Part shown: in pieces, positions 54,901-63,148 of the stretch
How positions within the stretch are numbered: the stretch's first letter is position 1
How the letters are laid out: every line of letters begins with the position of its first letter
Notes under the pieces: generated by a model
What the model saw: the letters and a program-made list of their open reading frames with translations, nothing else
Database searches by the model: none
What the model was told of the DNA's origin: nothing
Made by a program: the position numbers and the translations under genes
Source of the DNA: CAVYXK01 sp963708245
GTDB lineage: Bacteria > Pseudomonadota > Alphaproteobacteria > Acetobacterales > Acetobacteraceae
Length of the DNA stretch: 64,000 nucleotides
Reading direction: 5' to 3'
NCBI GenBank assembly: GCA_963708245.1
Contig: OY970201.1
Span: 7,874,001-7,938,000, forward strand

Positions 54901-55451
54901 CCGGCGAGGACGCTCAGCGCCGCCTGCATCTCGGGCGCGGCGGCGCGGGCCAGCATCTGCTCGCGGGCTTCGATCAGGGCGCCTTCGGCGTCGCGTTCGT
55001 CGGCCAGCTCGAAATGCGGCGACAGGGCGGCTTCCAGCGGGAAGCGCCGCAGCAGCGACTGGCAGAAGGCGTGGATGGTGCCTATGCGCATGCCGCCGGG
55101 CAGGTCGAGCACTTCGGCGAAGAGCGCGCGGGCGCGGGTGCGTGCTTCTGTTGTCGGGATTACGTCGAGATCGCGGAGGGCCCTGTCGAGCGCCGCGTCG
55201 TCGAGCGTCACCCACCGGCCGAGCGTGCGTTGCAGGCGGAGCGCCATCTCGGCGGCGGCGGCCTTGGTGAAGGTAAGGCACTGGATGCGCTCAGGCCGCA
55301 CCCCGCCGAGCATCAGCCGCAGCAGCCGGTCGGTCAGCAGCTTGGTCTTGCCGGAGCCGGCGGAGGCGCCGACGAAGGCCGAGACCGCCGGGTCGGAGGC
55401 GGCGAGCTGGTCGGCGTTGGCGCGGTCGCGGGCGGGGAGCGAGTCGTTCAT
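51981..55451 (-). CDS. addA: Double-strand break repair helicase-nuclease AddA
   Basis: 1156-residue UvrD-like helicase fused to a RecB-type nuclease, normally working with AddB in recombination. Walker A: FVGASAGSGKTKLL (residues 28-36 region). YDDLIGQTRRLL and LLLDEVQDT hold Walker B, then VGDRKQSIYSFQGAD, VHGAKGLQAP and LLYVALTRAEDRVLV. The nuclease ends with LADFKTNRRAP. The last about 20 residues (HSPSPCGRQGEGTAHK) come from a dispersed cccctcccc/ggggaggg repeat, so the natural end was replaced. AddB is not upstream; an unrelated AAA+/subtilase pair lies there instead. Confidence 0.93.
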   Translation of the reverse strand: MNDSLPARDRANADQLAASDPAVSAFVGASAGSGKTKLLTDRLLRLMLGGVRPERIQCLTFTKAAAAEMALRLQRTLGRWVTLDDAALDRALRDLDVIPTTEARTRARALFAEVLDLPGGMRIGTIHAFCQSLLRRFPLEAALSPHFELADERDAEGALIEAREQMLARAAAPEMQAALSVLAGLATADQFGKHVAALLTDRDRLARARALGPELAAAQRRALGLTADTEAAVVAAGLCWPGEADLRRAAEHVQRCGSPKSQEKAAALLDWLGLAPDERAEHWAIWREHCLTDNGDGRKPGAFVNPKLATADPRIAATFQAEVDRVLAVEDACRGLRMAEASHALVTLAGPVLDGYARRKDELGLLDYDDLIGQTRRLLVDPGAAWVLYKLDGGLDHLLLDEVQDTAPAQWRIAHALTEEFFSGAGAQRQERTVFAVGDRKQSIYSFQGADAEEFDRSRDLLGARVRQAGKTWIERPLNVSFRSTEPVLALVDRVFADPLAAAGVAEPGTLSHLAERSGHAGAVELWPLAPPPPDDEPPPWTVPTTNQGLKSAPQVLAETLARWIARETDGTVDLPSRGRHLRPGDVMVLVRRRNDFARSLLRELKRCGVPTAGLDRLKLTEQPAVQDLLALCDALLLPQDDLAFACYLTSPLGGLTDPSLMELAIDRPGPLWEALRARAPDRPDWQAAWDRFAALLARMDYATPHALLAEALGPLGGRARLVRRLGPEAGEPVDELLNAALAYARTNVPSLQGFLHWLRRSGAEVKREQETAGETVRIMTVHGAKGLQAPLVILPDTTALPPENGAVLWAPDPKTGLDVPLWAPRKELRCAAGETLRDAVAARRLQEHNRLLYVALTRAEDRVLVCGWAPRKGVPETCWYSLVQKGFAALGATAERFGPWDGEVLRYTAPQLVPPRPEPARDSGPTEPLPAWVGIAPDWRSTLPPPEPPRPEPLAPSRPEGVELGPVPAAASPLGDPGQRFRRGRLIHALLQHLPELPPERRATAAEAWLARPGNGLSQTEAADLAAETITILDHPDLAELFGPQSRAEVPLSSVIGERVVGGLVDRLAVLPDHVLLADFKTNRRAPARAEDTPVMYLRQMAAYRAVLREVFPDRPVHCWLIWTHTAKVTPLPDTLLAQHSPSPCGRQGEGTAHK
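51996..52026. repeat. cccctcccc / ggggaggg repeat inside the addA 3' end
   Basis: cccctccccctgcctaccgc followed by aaggggagggt forms a hairpin and resembles the dispersed repeats at 10521, 12587 and 14234. It encodes the last residues of AddA. Confidence 0.5.
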
Positions 55452-55757
55452 GGGGGCGGGAGATTACCCGGCCGCGCGAGTCCTGTGATGATCGCTCTGG
55501 GTGGTCGGCAGCCGCAGACGGCAGGTCGGGACCTAAAAAGACCTCTACGGATTGCGGAATGGATCCCGGCCAGTCGTTCTGCTACCGATCGGGCCGCCCG
55601 TCTTCAAGTCGTCTGCATTCGTTGCAATATCAGTATCGGCAGGAGATGGCATCTTTGCCAATGTGAGATGGGTGCCTTCACCCGCCCTTGGCGCTGTCAA
55701 TGCACCCCTCAGCATGCTAACTGCTCGGTAGCTACTGCTGCTCCGATTCGGTGCGTC
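55452..55757. other. Divergent spacer between addA and the ATPase gene
   Basis: 306 bp. The place where addB would normally end. No addB remnant could be recognised in any frame. It should contain divergent promoters for addA and the ATPase/subtilase pair; none is clear by eye. Confidence 0.45.
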
Positions 55758-56826
55758 ATGGCACGAAGCGATCTTCTTCTCTCGATTGTCCGCGCTGGCG
55801 CGACCGGCGATCGTGCCGCGTTGCGCTCGTCCGTAGAGGCCGTAGTTGCCGAGGAGCGCGCCAAGCATCACCACATCCTGGCGGATCGTCTACAGCGTGC
55901 TTTGAACGCCGTTGCGGTAACGCCTCCAGTCACCACACAACCGAGCGCCCAAACAAGCAAGGACGCAATCCTTGAGACGACGCCACGCCGGCGCCTTGAG
56001 GAGTTGATTTTGCCTCTGCCGGTTCGTCAACTGGTCAAGCAACTCGTCGAGGAGCAACATCGGGCCGACTTGCTTCGATCGCATGGTATGCAGCCGCGCC
56101 ATCGGGTCTTGCTGTCTGGGCCTCCGGGAAATGGGAAAACTTCCGTTGCTGAGGCTATCGCCGAGGCGCTAGCAGTCCAGTTCTTCACGGTTCGGTATGA
56201 TGCACTCGTCGGTTCATACCTCGGTGAGACGAACACGCGCCTTGCACATCTTTTCGACTATGCGCGCACCGTTCCATGTGTCCTATTTTTCGATGAGTTT
56301 GATTCCATCGGAAAGGAGCGGGGGGATATCCACGAGACCGGCGAGATTAAGCGCGTCGTGTCGTTCCTGCTTATGCAGATCGATCACCTGCCAAGCTATG
56401 TCGTTATCGTTGCGGCGACAAACCATGCCGAGCTTCTCGATCGTGCGGTGTGGCGTCGCTTTCAGCTTCGTCTCGCCATGCCGCAACCCTCTCGCGCCGG
56501 GCTTGCAGTACCTCTTGGATCGTCAGTTCAATTCGTGGCCGGAGCCCCCAGGTATCGCAGCGGACGCGTTGGCTGACAAGCTAGGGGATGTGAGTTTCGC
56601 GGAGGCGCTGGAATTCTGTCAGGCGGTGAGGCGTCAGCACATTCTTGCTCTCGCCAATCGCACCCTGAAGGATATTCTGCGCGAGCAAGTAGAGCTTTGG
56701 ACAACCAGAGTCGTGCCACAAGCAGATGCCACACGATCCGGAAAGGCCCCTTCTCCGCCTAAGCAACCCCAGAGACGTGGCGCGTCGACGGTCGGGCGGC
56801 AGAGGCGGTCAAGCCAGACAGTTTGA
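55758..56826 (+). pseudogene. ietA: IetA-like AAA+ ATPase, frameshifted
   Basis: Removing one base near 56500-56506 gives a 355-residue AAA+ ATPase. Walker A GPPGNGKT is at 121-128, pore loop VGSYLGET at 151-158, Walker B VLFFDEFDSIGKER at 175-188, sensor 1 AATNHAELLDRA and arginine finger AVWRRF at 230-235. The first frame stops at 56576 after going off-pattern at RAGLAVPLG; the other frame continues QYLLDRQFNSWPEPPGI to 56826. The gene overlaps the next by 101 bp. This ATPase-plus-subtilase layout is that of IetA/IetS, a plasmid-stability and proposed anti-phage pair. Decay, error, or rare programmed frameshift. Confidence 0.75.
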
Positions 56827-59257
56827 TCGGAGCGCACAAGCTCAGTCACATGGACCGGTTTTCGGACGGTTGCGGCATGTCTTGGACCGTCAAGACGCCG
56901 TCCTTCAATTGCGGGCCGATCCCAACTCCCTCGCCCCGGAGCGCCTTCTGGTCTTCGAGGTCACCGGATCGGTTCCAAACTTTGCGAATGCCATCTCCCG
57001 AGTTGCAGGTCTGGAGTTTGCAGGCGAAGAAGAGTTGCAAGCGGACGATCTCGACCAAAATCCCGAGTACTATCTGCTAGTGCCGCAGCTTGGCGCATTG
57101 CGCGAAATCGTCTCGCTCTGGGAGCGATGGCAGCGTGACGGCACTGTGCCGAGGAATTATGCCCCGTGGCGAGACCTGTTTTTACAACTCCGTGCCGTTC
57201 GTCCATGGGGTCCAACCGATCGTGTTTCGCCCATCAATCGCGATTACTTTCGCAGGATAGTCGACGGTGCTCCAGATGACGAGTTAATCCGAATTGAAAT
57301 CGAGCTGGTATTCAGGCCAGGCGCGGCGGCTTCGCAGTTGGCTGAGAGCGAGGTTGCGAGCCGCATCGCCGAAAGAGGTGGTGGTGTCGTTCATCGATCT
57401 CGCCGTTCGGAATTTGCATATCATGCGCTTCTGACGGATGTTCCAGCGGTCGAGATGCGCCGGATCGCCGATCTTGACGCAATGTCGCTTGCGGGAGCTG
57501 ATCCCGTAGCCTCGATCGTTCCGCAGAGCGTCGGAACACCGATCGAGGCGGCGGATCGGTTGGCGATGGACATAGCTCGCCCTGTTCCCGCAAACCCGGA
57601 GCCGATTGCGGCTGTTTTCGACGCTGTCCCTGTGCAGGCCCATCCCCTGTTGGCAGAAAGATTGAGCATTGACGACCCATATATTCTTGAAGCCCGCGCG
57701 GTGGGAGCGCGTGTTCACGGCACGGCAATGGCATCGCTCGTGCTACATGGAGACTTGAATGATCCGCCGTCGCCGATCAGCCGCCAAGTGTATTTTCGGC
57801 CGGTCATGTACGCACCGGCATTGGGCGACGAGATTTTCGACAGCGACAAACTTGTGATCGATGTGATTGTCGAAGCAGTCATGCAAATGCGAGCCGATGG
57901 CGGGCCGCAGGTTGTGGTAGTGAATCTTTCCCTTGGAGACAGGAACAAGCCGTTCACCCGGACGATATCGACGTGGGCACGGGCTTTAGACTATCTGGCG
58001 TTCACCTATGGCATCCTGTTCTTGGTGAGTGCGGGCAACATCAGAGATGGAATCACGCTGAGCGATTTCGCGAATGACGCAGCATTTCAAGCCGCCGATC
58101 CGCTCGACCGTGCAAAAGCCGCGTTCAAAGGGATCGATGCCGTCAAAGCGGACCGCCGCGTTCTTGCGCCCGCCGACAGCGTGAATGCTCTCACGATCGG
58201 CGCGTGGCACAAGGATTCGGCGCAAGAAGTCTTCGCGGGCACCAACCCTTTCCCTCCCTACACGGGTCAAGACATGCCGAATATATCGTCAAGACTAGGA
58301 CCGGGGCTGCGCCGCGGCACAAAGCCGGAAGTCTTGCTCGCGGGCGGGCGGGAGCGTGTGAGACTCGATCCGATGTCAGAGCAGCCGCGGCTGCTATCTC
58401 ATCTGTCTCCAAGCAGATTTTGGGGGCTGAAGGTCGCTGCGCCTCCGGAAGACGGAGCCATGGGGCTACACTTCACGATGGGGACTAGCGCCGCTACGGC
58501 ACTCGCGACGCATTCTGCACACCGTATCTTCGATGCACTTGAGGATGCCTATCCTCAGTTAATTGGTCCTATGCCACTGCCCGAGCGGGCGGTGTTGCTC
58601 AAGGCACTCCTCTTTCACTCGGCGTCTTGGCGCGGCTCGGAAGATTTCATACGACCGATTATCGATCCGGCCTCGACTCTTCATCACGAGCATTGGAGGC
58701 GTGAGGTCTGCCGTCATCTCGGTTACGGCTTTGTTGATCCCGGGGATGCGATCGCATGTGCCCGCGACCGTGCTACCATGTGGACCACTGGCAGGCTGGG
58801 GCCGGAAGCGTCGCTCACGTATGACGTGCCGATCCCGACGGCCTTGGCCTCAAGTCCGGGGCCGCGCGAGGTCCGAGCGACGCTTGCGTGGTTTACGCCA
58901 ATCCTACCCGGCCACTTGGCATATCGTGTCGTGAAGCTCAAAATCGCATCGCTTCGGCCGGCCTCCCTCGATATCGCTGGGGTGGTGACGACGACAAATC
59001 AGCCTTCCAACAGTCAGTCCGAGAGCGGAACTGTCGTACATCGCAGATGGCGCGATTCTCGAATAGGCGATACCTCAGGAGGGGCATCTCTTCCGATTCA
59101 AATTCAGAGGGAGCGCGATCAGGGAACGACAATCGACGAGGCCATTCCTTTTGGCCTCGCAGTGACGATTGAGATGCCCGACGAATTGCACGTTTATGAT
59201 GAGGTCTTGGCGAACATTCAAGTAAAACCCCGCGTCGCTGTTCTATCGAAAGTATAA
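56726..59257 (+). CDS. ietS: IetS-like subtilisin (S8) serine peptidase
   Basis: 843-residue cytosolic S8 peptidase without signal peptide. The triad is complete: Asp299 in AAVFDAVPVQAHPL, His331 in RVHGTAMASLVLHGD, Ser588 in MGTSAATALATHSAH; the oxyanion Asn438 is in FLVSAGNIRDG. The N-terminal region (LAPERLLVFEVTGSVPNFANAI) and long C-terminal extension match the IetS type, not exported subtilases. In ietAS the protease acts as toxin and the ATPase restrains it, as described for Agrobacterium plasmids; a similar pair was later reported in phage-defence screens. The ATG at 56726 lies inside ietA's last 100 bp. Confidence 0.85.
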   Translation: MPHDPERPLLRLSNPRDVARRRSGGRGGQARQFDRSAQAQSHGPVFGRLRHVLDRQDAVLQLRADPNSLAPERLLVFEVTGSVPNFANAISRVAGLEFAGEEELQADDLDQNPEYYLLVPQLGALREIVSLWERWQRDGTVPRNYAPWRDLFLQLRAVRPWGPTDRVSPINRDYFRRIVDGAPDDELIRIEIELVFRPGAAASQLAESEVASRIAERGGGVVHRSRRSEFAYHALLTDVPAVEMRRIADLDAMSLAGADPVASIVPQSVGTPIEAADRLAMDIARPVPANPEPIAAVFDAVPVQAHPLLAERLSIDDPYILEARAVGARVHGTAMASLVLHGDLNDPPSPISRQVYFRPVMYAPALGDEIFDSDKLVIDVIVEAVMQMRADGGPQVVVVNLSLGDRNKPFTRTISTWARALDYLAFTYGILFLVSAGNIRDGITLSDFANDAAFQAADPLDRAKAAFKGIDAVKADRRVLAPADSVNALTIGAWHKDSAQEVFAGTNPFPPYTGQDMPNISSRLGPGLRRGTKPEVLLAGGRERVRLDPMSEQPRLLSHLSPSRFWGLKVAAPPEDGAMGLHFTMGTSAATALATHSAHRIFDALEDAYPQLIGPMPLPERAVLLKALLFHSASWRGSEDFIRPIIDPASTLHHEHWRREVCRHLGYGFVDPGDAIACARDRATMWTTGRLGPEASLTYDVPIPTALASSPGPREVRATLAWFTPILPGHLAYRVVKLKIASLRPASLDIAGVVTTTNQPSNSQSESGTVVHRRWRDSRIGDTSGGASLPIQIQRERDQGTTIDEAIPFGLAVTIEMPDELHVYDEVLANIQVKPRVAVLSKV

Positions 59258-59447
59258 TCGGAGGTATCCCGGAATGATAAAGTCGGGGGCGAAGGTCTAG
59301 TTCTCGACGATTTGGTTCGTCCCAGCGGCGTTGCGGATCCCAGCGTCGTTCTCCGCCGGTGGTCAGCTCAGGGTCGGTAGCGGCGGTCCGAGCCGGGGTT
59401 CGGGCCGCCTCCAAGGTGGCTTGGCCAACGCTGGAGCACCTCCCATC

Positions 59448-59972
59448 CTACTCCCGGTCTGCCGGTATATACGGGATCATGCCTTTCGCGAATGCGATCT
59501 CCTGGACCTCACGCGGCATCTCGCGCAAGTCGACCAGCAATCCATTCACTTCGGCCATCCACACCAGCGGATTTTGGTCAACGAAGCTCTGCAGCATCCA
59601 AGTCGGGTCCATACGGTTCGTGTGCAGCGCGTCCGAGATGGTCCGTGCCTTGGCGCTCGCCATGCTCTGGCCGACGCCGAAACCGGCGCACACATCGGCC
59701 ATGGCCATGTAGGGCCGGGTCGCCCTGTCCGACAGGAAATTGAGTTGGCCCAACGTGTAGATGATGCCGCAAGCCCAGGTGCGCGGCTGTCCTGAAGCCA
59801 AAGGACTGGGCCGCTTGCGGCAGAGCGCCGCCGTCATGGCCCGCGCGAGATCGCGGTATTCGTTGTTCAGGTGATCGCGACAGAACGCATCCGTCAGCGC
59901 GACCACGGCCTCGTAGGTCGCCTGCATGACTTTGGGAACGGCGGTCGAACGAGAAGACTTCACCGCAAGCAC
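59448..59972 (-). CDS. DUF6398 domain-containing protein
   Basis: 174 residues, cytoplasmic. DUF6398 pattern: VMQATYEAVVALTDAFCRDHLNNEYRDLARAM, then CRKRPSPLASGQPRTWACGIIYTLGQLNFLSD, then a helix-turn-helix-like AGFGVGQSMASAKARTISDAL. The last part suggests DNA binding. The function is unknown; such proteins are often annotated near mobile or plasmid genes. It converges on ietS with a 190-bp gap. The N-terminus could begin a little later (VPKVMQAT). Confidence 0.7.
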   Translation of the reverse strand: MLAVKSSRSTAVPKVMQATYEAVVALTDAFCRDHLNNEYRDLARAMTAALCRKRPSPLASGQPRTWACGIIYTLGQLNFLSDRATRPYMAMADVCAGFGVGQSMASAKARTISDALHTNRMDPTWMLQSFVDQNPLVWMAEVNGLLVDLREMPREVQEIAFAKGMIPYIPADRE

Positions 59973-60294
59973 CTTGCTTCACGACTCGCGTCGCTGCCCA
60001 GGATGCCGCCTGGCCGGACCGTCCGCAAACGACGAACACGTCCTCGCTTGAAGCGAGGACCGTTTTGGATCGAGTTCGGCGGTGGTCGCTGCCGGCGCCG
60101 CTACCGCTTGTGGTGACGGCGAACGGATGGTTCGGGGCGGTTCAGCCGGTGGGAACTCTCATCCCCGTCTTGGGGCGCAAATGAAGGATCTCGCAACGTC
60201 AGATAGTGGTGCCTGGATAGCTCCCGCTACGATGAGGCCCTCACTCGGTTCGATGTTCGGGCGTTCGTGCAGAAGCGCCGCGGCACGCGCGCCG
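59973..60294 (-). other. Spacer before the second gamma-glutamyltransferase end
   Basis: 322 bp of GC-rich DNA. Several frames are open but with arginine-rich, unlikely composition. No gene, hairpin or repeat stood out. Confidence 0.4.
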
Positions 60295-62040
60295 TCACCA
60301 TCCCACTGCGTAAGCGGTGCGGCGGGGGTCAGCACCAGCCCAGCTCACGCCGGTTTCCAGCTCCGAAAGGATCGCGCAGACCGAGCCGGCGAGATACTTG
60401 CGCGGCGGCCAGCGCTCGATGGCGTGGCCGAGCGCGGCCAGCGCGTCAATCGTCGCCTCGCCGAGGTCGGCTTCCACGTTCAGCCGGCCCGGATGATACG
60501 CGTGCGGCAGCGCCGATTGCGGCCAGGAGGCGCTGGCGACACGCGGCACCTCGACGGCCGATTGCGGGTCCATGTCGAACACCGCCATGTTCAAGAACGC
60601 CTGCAGCATCGCCTGACCCAGCACCTCGCTGCCGGGCGAGCCGAACGGGATGATCCATCGTCCCGCCCGGATTGCGATCGCCGGATTGGCGGACATGCGC
60701 GGACGGCGGCCGCCTTCGACCCGCGCCGGATGCTCCGCCGCAGTGTAGCCTCGCGAACCCCACAGCGAGGGCAGGATACCGGTGCCCGGCACCACCGGCC
60801 CGCCGATCGTGCCGTCGCTGGGCGTGGCGGCGAACACGTTGCCGGCCCGATCGGTCACGCACAGGAACGAGGTGGCGGGCTTGCCCCGATCGGGTCCGCC
60901 ATCAGCCGACGGATCGGGCCGCCAGCGCGGCGCGGCGCGTCCGGCGTCGCTGGCCGGCGGCATCTCCGGCCAGGCGCGGTGAGGATCGAACAATGCGCGG
61001 CGCGTGGCGGCGTATGGCTCGGACAACAGGATGTCGAGCGGCACGTCCTCGAAATCCGGGTCGCCGAAATAGGCCTCGCGGTCCGCCGCGGCGAGCTTCA
61101 GCGCCTCGGTCACAGCGTGCAGGTATGCGGGCGAATTGTGCCCCATCGCGCGGAGGTCGAGCGGCTCGAGGATGTTCAGCGCCTCGAGCAGCATAGGACC
61201 CTGCGACCAGGCGCCGCAGCCATAGACATCCATGTCCCGGAACGTTGTGCGGCAAGGCGGCTCGAAGCGGGCCTGGAAACCGCTGAGGTCCGCCGCCGTC
61301 AGCCAGCCACCGTTCTCCCGCTGGCGGCGCACGATCGAGGCAGCAATATCGCCGCGATAGAATGCGTCGTGTGCTGCGCGGAGGCCGGTCAGGCGGTTGC
61401 CGTTGGCGTGTGCACGTTCCTCATCGGCCATGTATTGCAGCGTGCGGGCTAGGTCCGACTGGACGAAGATTTCGCCCACCGCGGGGACGCGTCCGCCGGG
61501 CAGGAAGGTCGCCGCAGTCATAGGCCATTGGCGGATTTCATCCTGCTTGTCGGCCAAGATTTCGGCGAAGAATGGGTAGGTCGGAAATCCGTCGCGGGCG
61601 AAGCGGATTGCGGCAGCGGCGACATCCCCGAACGACATCGTGCCGTAACGGGCGAGAACGGCGATCCAGTTGGCCGGCGCCGCTGGCACCACGGTTTGCA
61701 GGATACCATCCGGGATGCGGCCGCAATGGCGCGTCCGGAAATACTCGGAACTGGCGGCACGCGGCCATGGCCCGACGCCACTGACCACCACCACGTCCTG
61801 CCGTTCGGCGAGATACAACATGATCGGTGCGACGCCGCCGAAGCCGACGAACTGGCTTTCCAGCACGTCGATCGCGAGTCCCGTCGCTACGCCGGCATCG
61901 ATCGCGTTGCCGCCCGCCTCCAGCACCTGGAACCCGGCGAGCGAGGCCCAGTAATGGCCCGACACCACCATGTGCCGCCGTGCGAGCAGGCTTGGCCGGC
62001 GAGGCCGATCCGAGGTGAACAGACGCGCGGTGTCCGGCAT
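60295..62040 (-). CDS. Gamma-glutamyltransferase family protein
   Basis: 581-residue Ntn hydrolase, intact. Maturation Thr is at 390 in KPATSFLCVTDRAGN, close to E. coli Thr391, though the usual TTH is replaced by TSF. ATPSDGTIGGPVVPGTGI, PFGSPGSEVLGQAML and VPRVASASW follow. The N-terminal part GHYWASLAGFQVLEAGGNAIDAG is typical. No signal peptide; substrates may differ from glutathione. It starts 2 nt after the lyase gene stop, so they are one operon. It is a diverged paralogue of the frameshifted copy at 14322-16023. Confidence 0.85.
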   Translation of the reverse strand: MPDTARLFTSDRPRRPSLLARRHMVVSGHYWASLAGFQVLEAGGNAIDAGVATGLAIDVLESQFVGFGGVAPIMLYLAERQDVVVVSGVGPWPRAASSEYFRTRHCGRIPDGILQTVVPAAPANWIAVLARYGTMSFGDVAAAAIRFARDGFPTYPFFAEILADKQDEIRQWPMTAATFLPGGRVPAVGEIFVQSDLARTLQYMADEERAHANGNRLTGLRAAHDAFYRGDIAASIVRRQRENGGWLTAADLSGFQARFEPPCRTTFRDMDVYGCGAWSQGPMLLEALNILEPLDLRAMGHNSPAYLHAVTEALKLAAADREAYFGDPDFEDVPLDILLSEPYAATRRALFDPHRAWPEMPPASDAGRAAPRWRPDPSADGGPDRGKPATSFLCVTDRAGNVFAATPSDGTIGGPVVPGTGILPSLWGSRGYTAAEHPARVEGGRRPRMSANPAIAIRAGRWIIPFGSPGSEVLGQAMLQAFLNMAVFDMDPQSAVEVPRVASASWPQSALPHAYHPGRLNVEADLGEATIDALAALGHAIERWPPRKYLAGSVCAILSELETGVSWAGADPRRTAYAVGW

Positions 62041-62042
62041 GC

Positions 62043-62951
62043 TCAGCCCGCCCGCGCCTGTCGTGCGGCGGTCGCTTCGGCGCGCGCGAGCGTCCGTTTC
62101 GCCCGTTCCACAACGGGAATGTCGATCATCTTTCCCTCGAATTCCACCGCCCCGCTGCCGGCCGCGAGCGCCGCATCATAGGCGGCGACCATACGTCGTG
62201 CGTGCTCTATTTCGGTTGTGCTTGGGGCGTATTCTTCATTCAGCACCGGCACTTGCAGCGGGTGGATGCAGGATGCGCCCACGAAGCCCAGCCGGCGGGA
62301 GCGGCGAACGATCGCGCGGAACGCATCCTGGTCCTTGTAGTCGGCCACGGTGCCGACGAACCCGAGCGGCAGGATACCGGCCGCGCGGGCGGCGAAGATC
62401 GTGTGCTGCTTCGGGTAAAACAGCCCCTCGGGTTCCGGCAGCATGCCGACGGAGAGGGCGAAATCCTCGGCACCCAGGCTGATTGCCACCACGCGGGGAT
62501 GGGCGCGGGCGATCGTCTCCATACGGAAGAAGCCAACGGCGGTTTCAACTAGAACCACGAAGCGGATCGCGCTTGCCGGCAGGCTGCGTTCGGCTTCCAG
62601 TTCATCGACGATCTCGGCGACGGCCTGCACGTGCTCTGCGTGATCGACCTTGGTCAGCAACAGGGCGGCCACGCCGGGAATGACGGCGGCTTCCAGATCG
62701 CGCACCAAGAGTCGCCAGGGGCGATTGAGCCGGACCAGCACATCGGCGCCGCGCCGACCGACGCGAGGGATTGCGTCGGGCAGCAGGGTCCGGGCGCGCT
62801 CCTTGGCGCTGGGGGCGACGGAGTCTTCCAGGTCCAGAATGATCGCGTCGGCGCCGCGATCGGCGGCGGTTTCTACGAAACGCGAGACCGTGACCGGGAC
62901 GAACAGCATCGAGCGCCAGACGGGGAGGGAGGTGGGGTGGTTGTGGTTCAT
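62043..62951 (-). CDS. HpcH/HpaI aldolase / citrate-lyase beta-like (CoA ester lyase) protein
   Basis: 302 residues of the CitE / malyl-CoA lyase superfamily. Mg and substrate features: RSMLFVPVTVSRFVETAADRGADAIILDLEDSVAP, VLVRLN, VVLVETAVGFFRMETI with the metal Glu, ISLGAEDFALSVGM and the GASCIHPLQVPVLNE segment. Such enzymes cleave or form acyl-CoA C-C bonds, e.g. malyl- or citramalyl-CoA. The ATG at 62951 is preferred; the frame is open to 63062 without conserved sequence. It is co-transcribed with the gamma-glutamyltransferase; the metabolic link is unclear. Confidence 0.85.
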   Translation of the reverse strand: MNHNHPTSLPVWRSMLFVPVTVSRFVETAADRGADAIILDLEDSVAPSAKERARTLLPDAIPRVGRRGADVLVRLNRPWRLLVRDLEAAVIPGVAALLLTKVDHAEHVQAVAEIVDELEAERSLPASAIRFVVLVETAVGFFRMETIARAHPRVVAISLGAEDFALSVGMLPEPEGLFYPKQHTIFAARAAGILPLGFVGTVADYKDQDAFRAIVRRSRRLGFVGASCIHPLQVPVLNEEYAPSTTEIEHARRMVAAYDAALAAGSGAVEFEGKMIDIPVVERAKRTLARAEATAARQARAG

Positions 62952-63148
62952 GGGAGGCGGTCCTCGGAGGAGGATGGCTGCGCGGTGGAAACCGGCAGCT
63001 TGGCACAGTGGCTGCCGGCTCGGGAGTGCGCACCCGCTTCCCGGAAGGGCTGAGATGTCCATTGCGACGTTTGGGTGGTCGATTTTGACAGGATATTAAT
63101 CCATTTGCGCGATGATACAAATGTATTCAGGAGGTCCTCTGCGAGCCG

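Noticed and set aside
53709..55757. Long N-terminal extension of the ATPase frame over addA
   Set aside because: This part is antisense to addA. The AAA+ protein begins at the ATG at 55758, where protein-like sequence starts.
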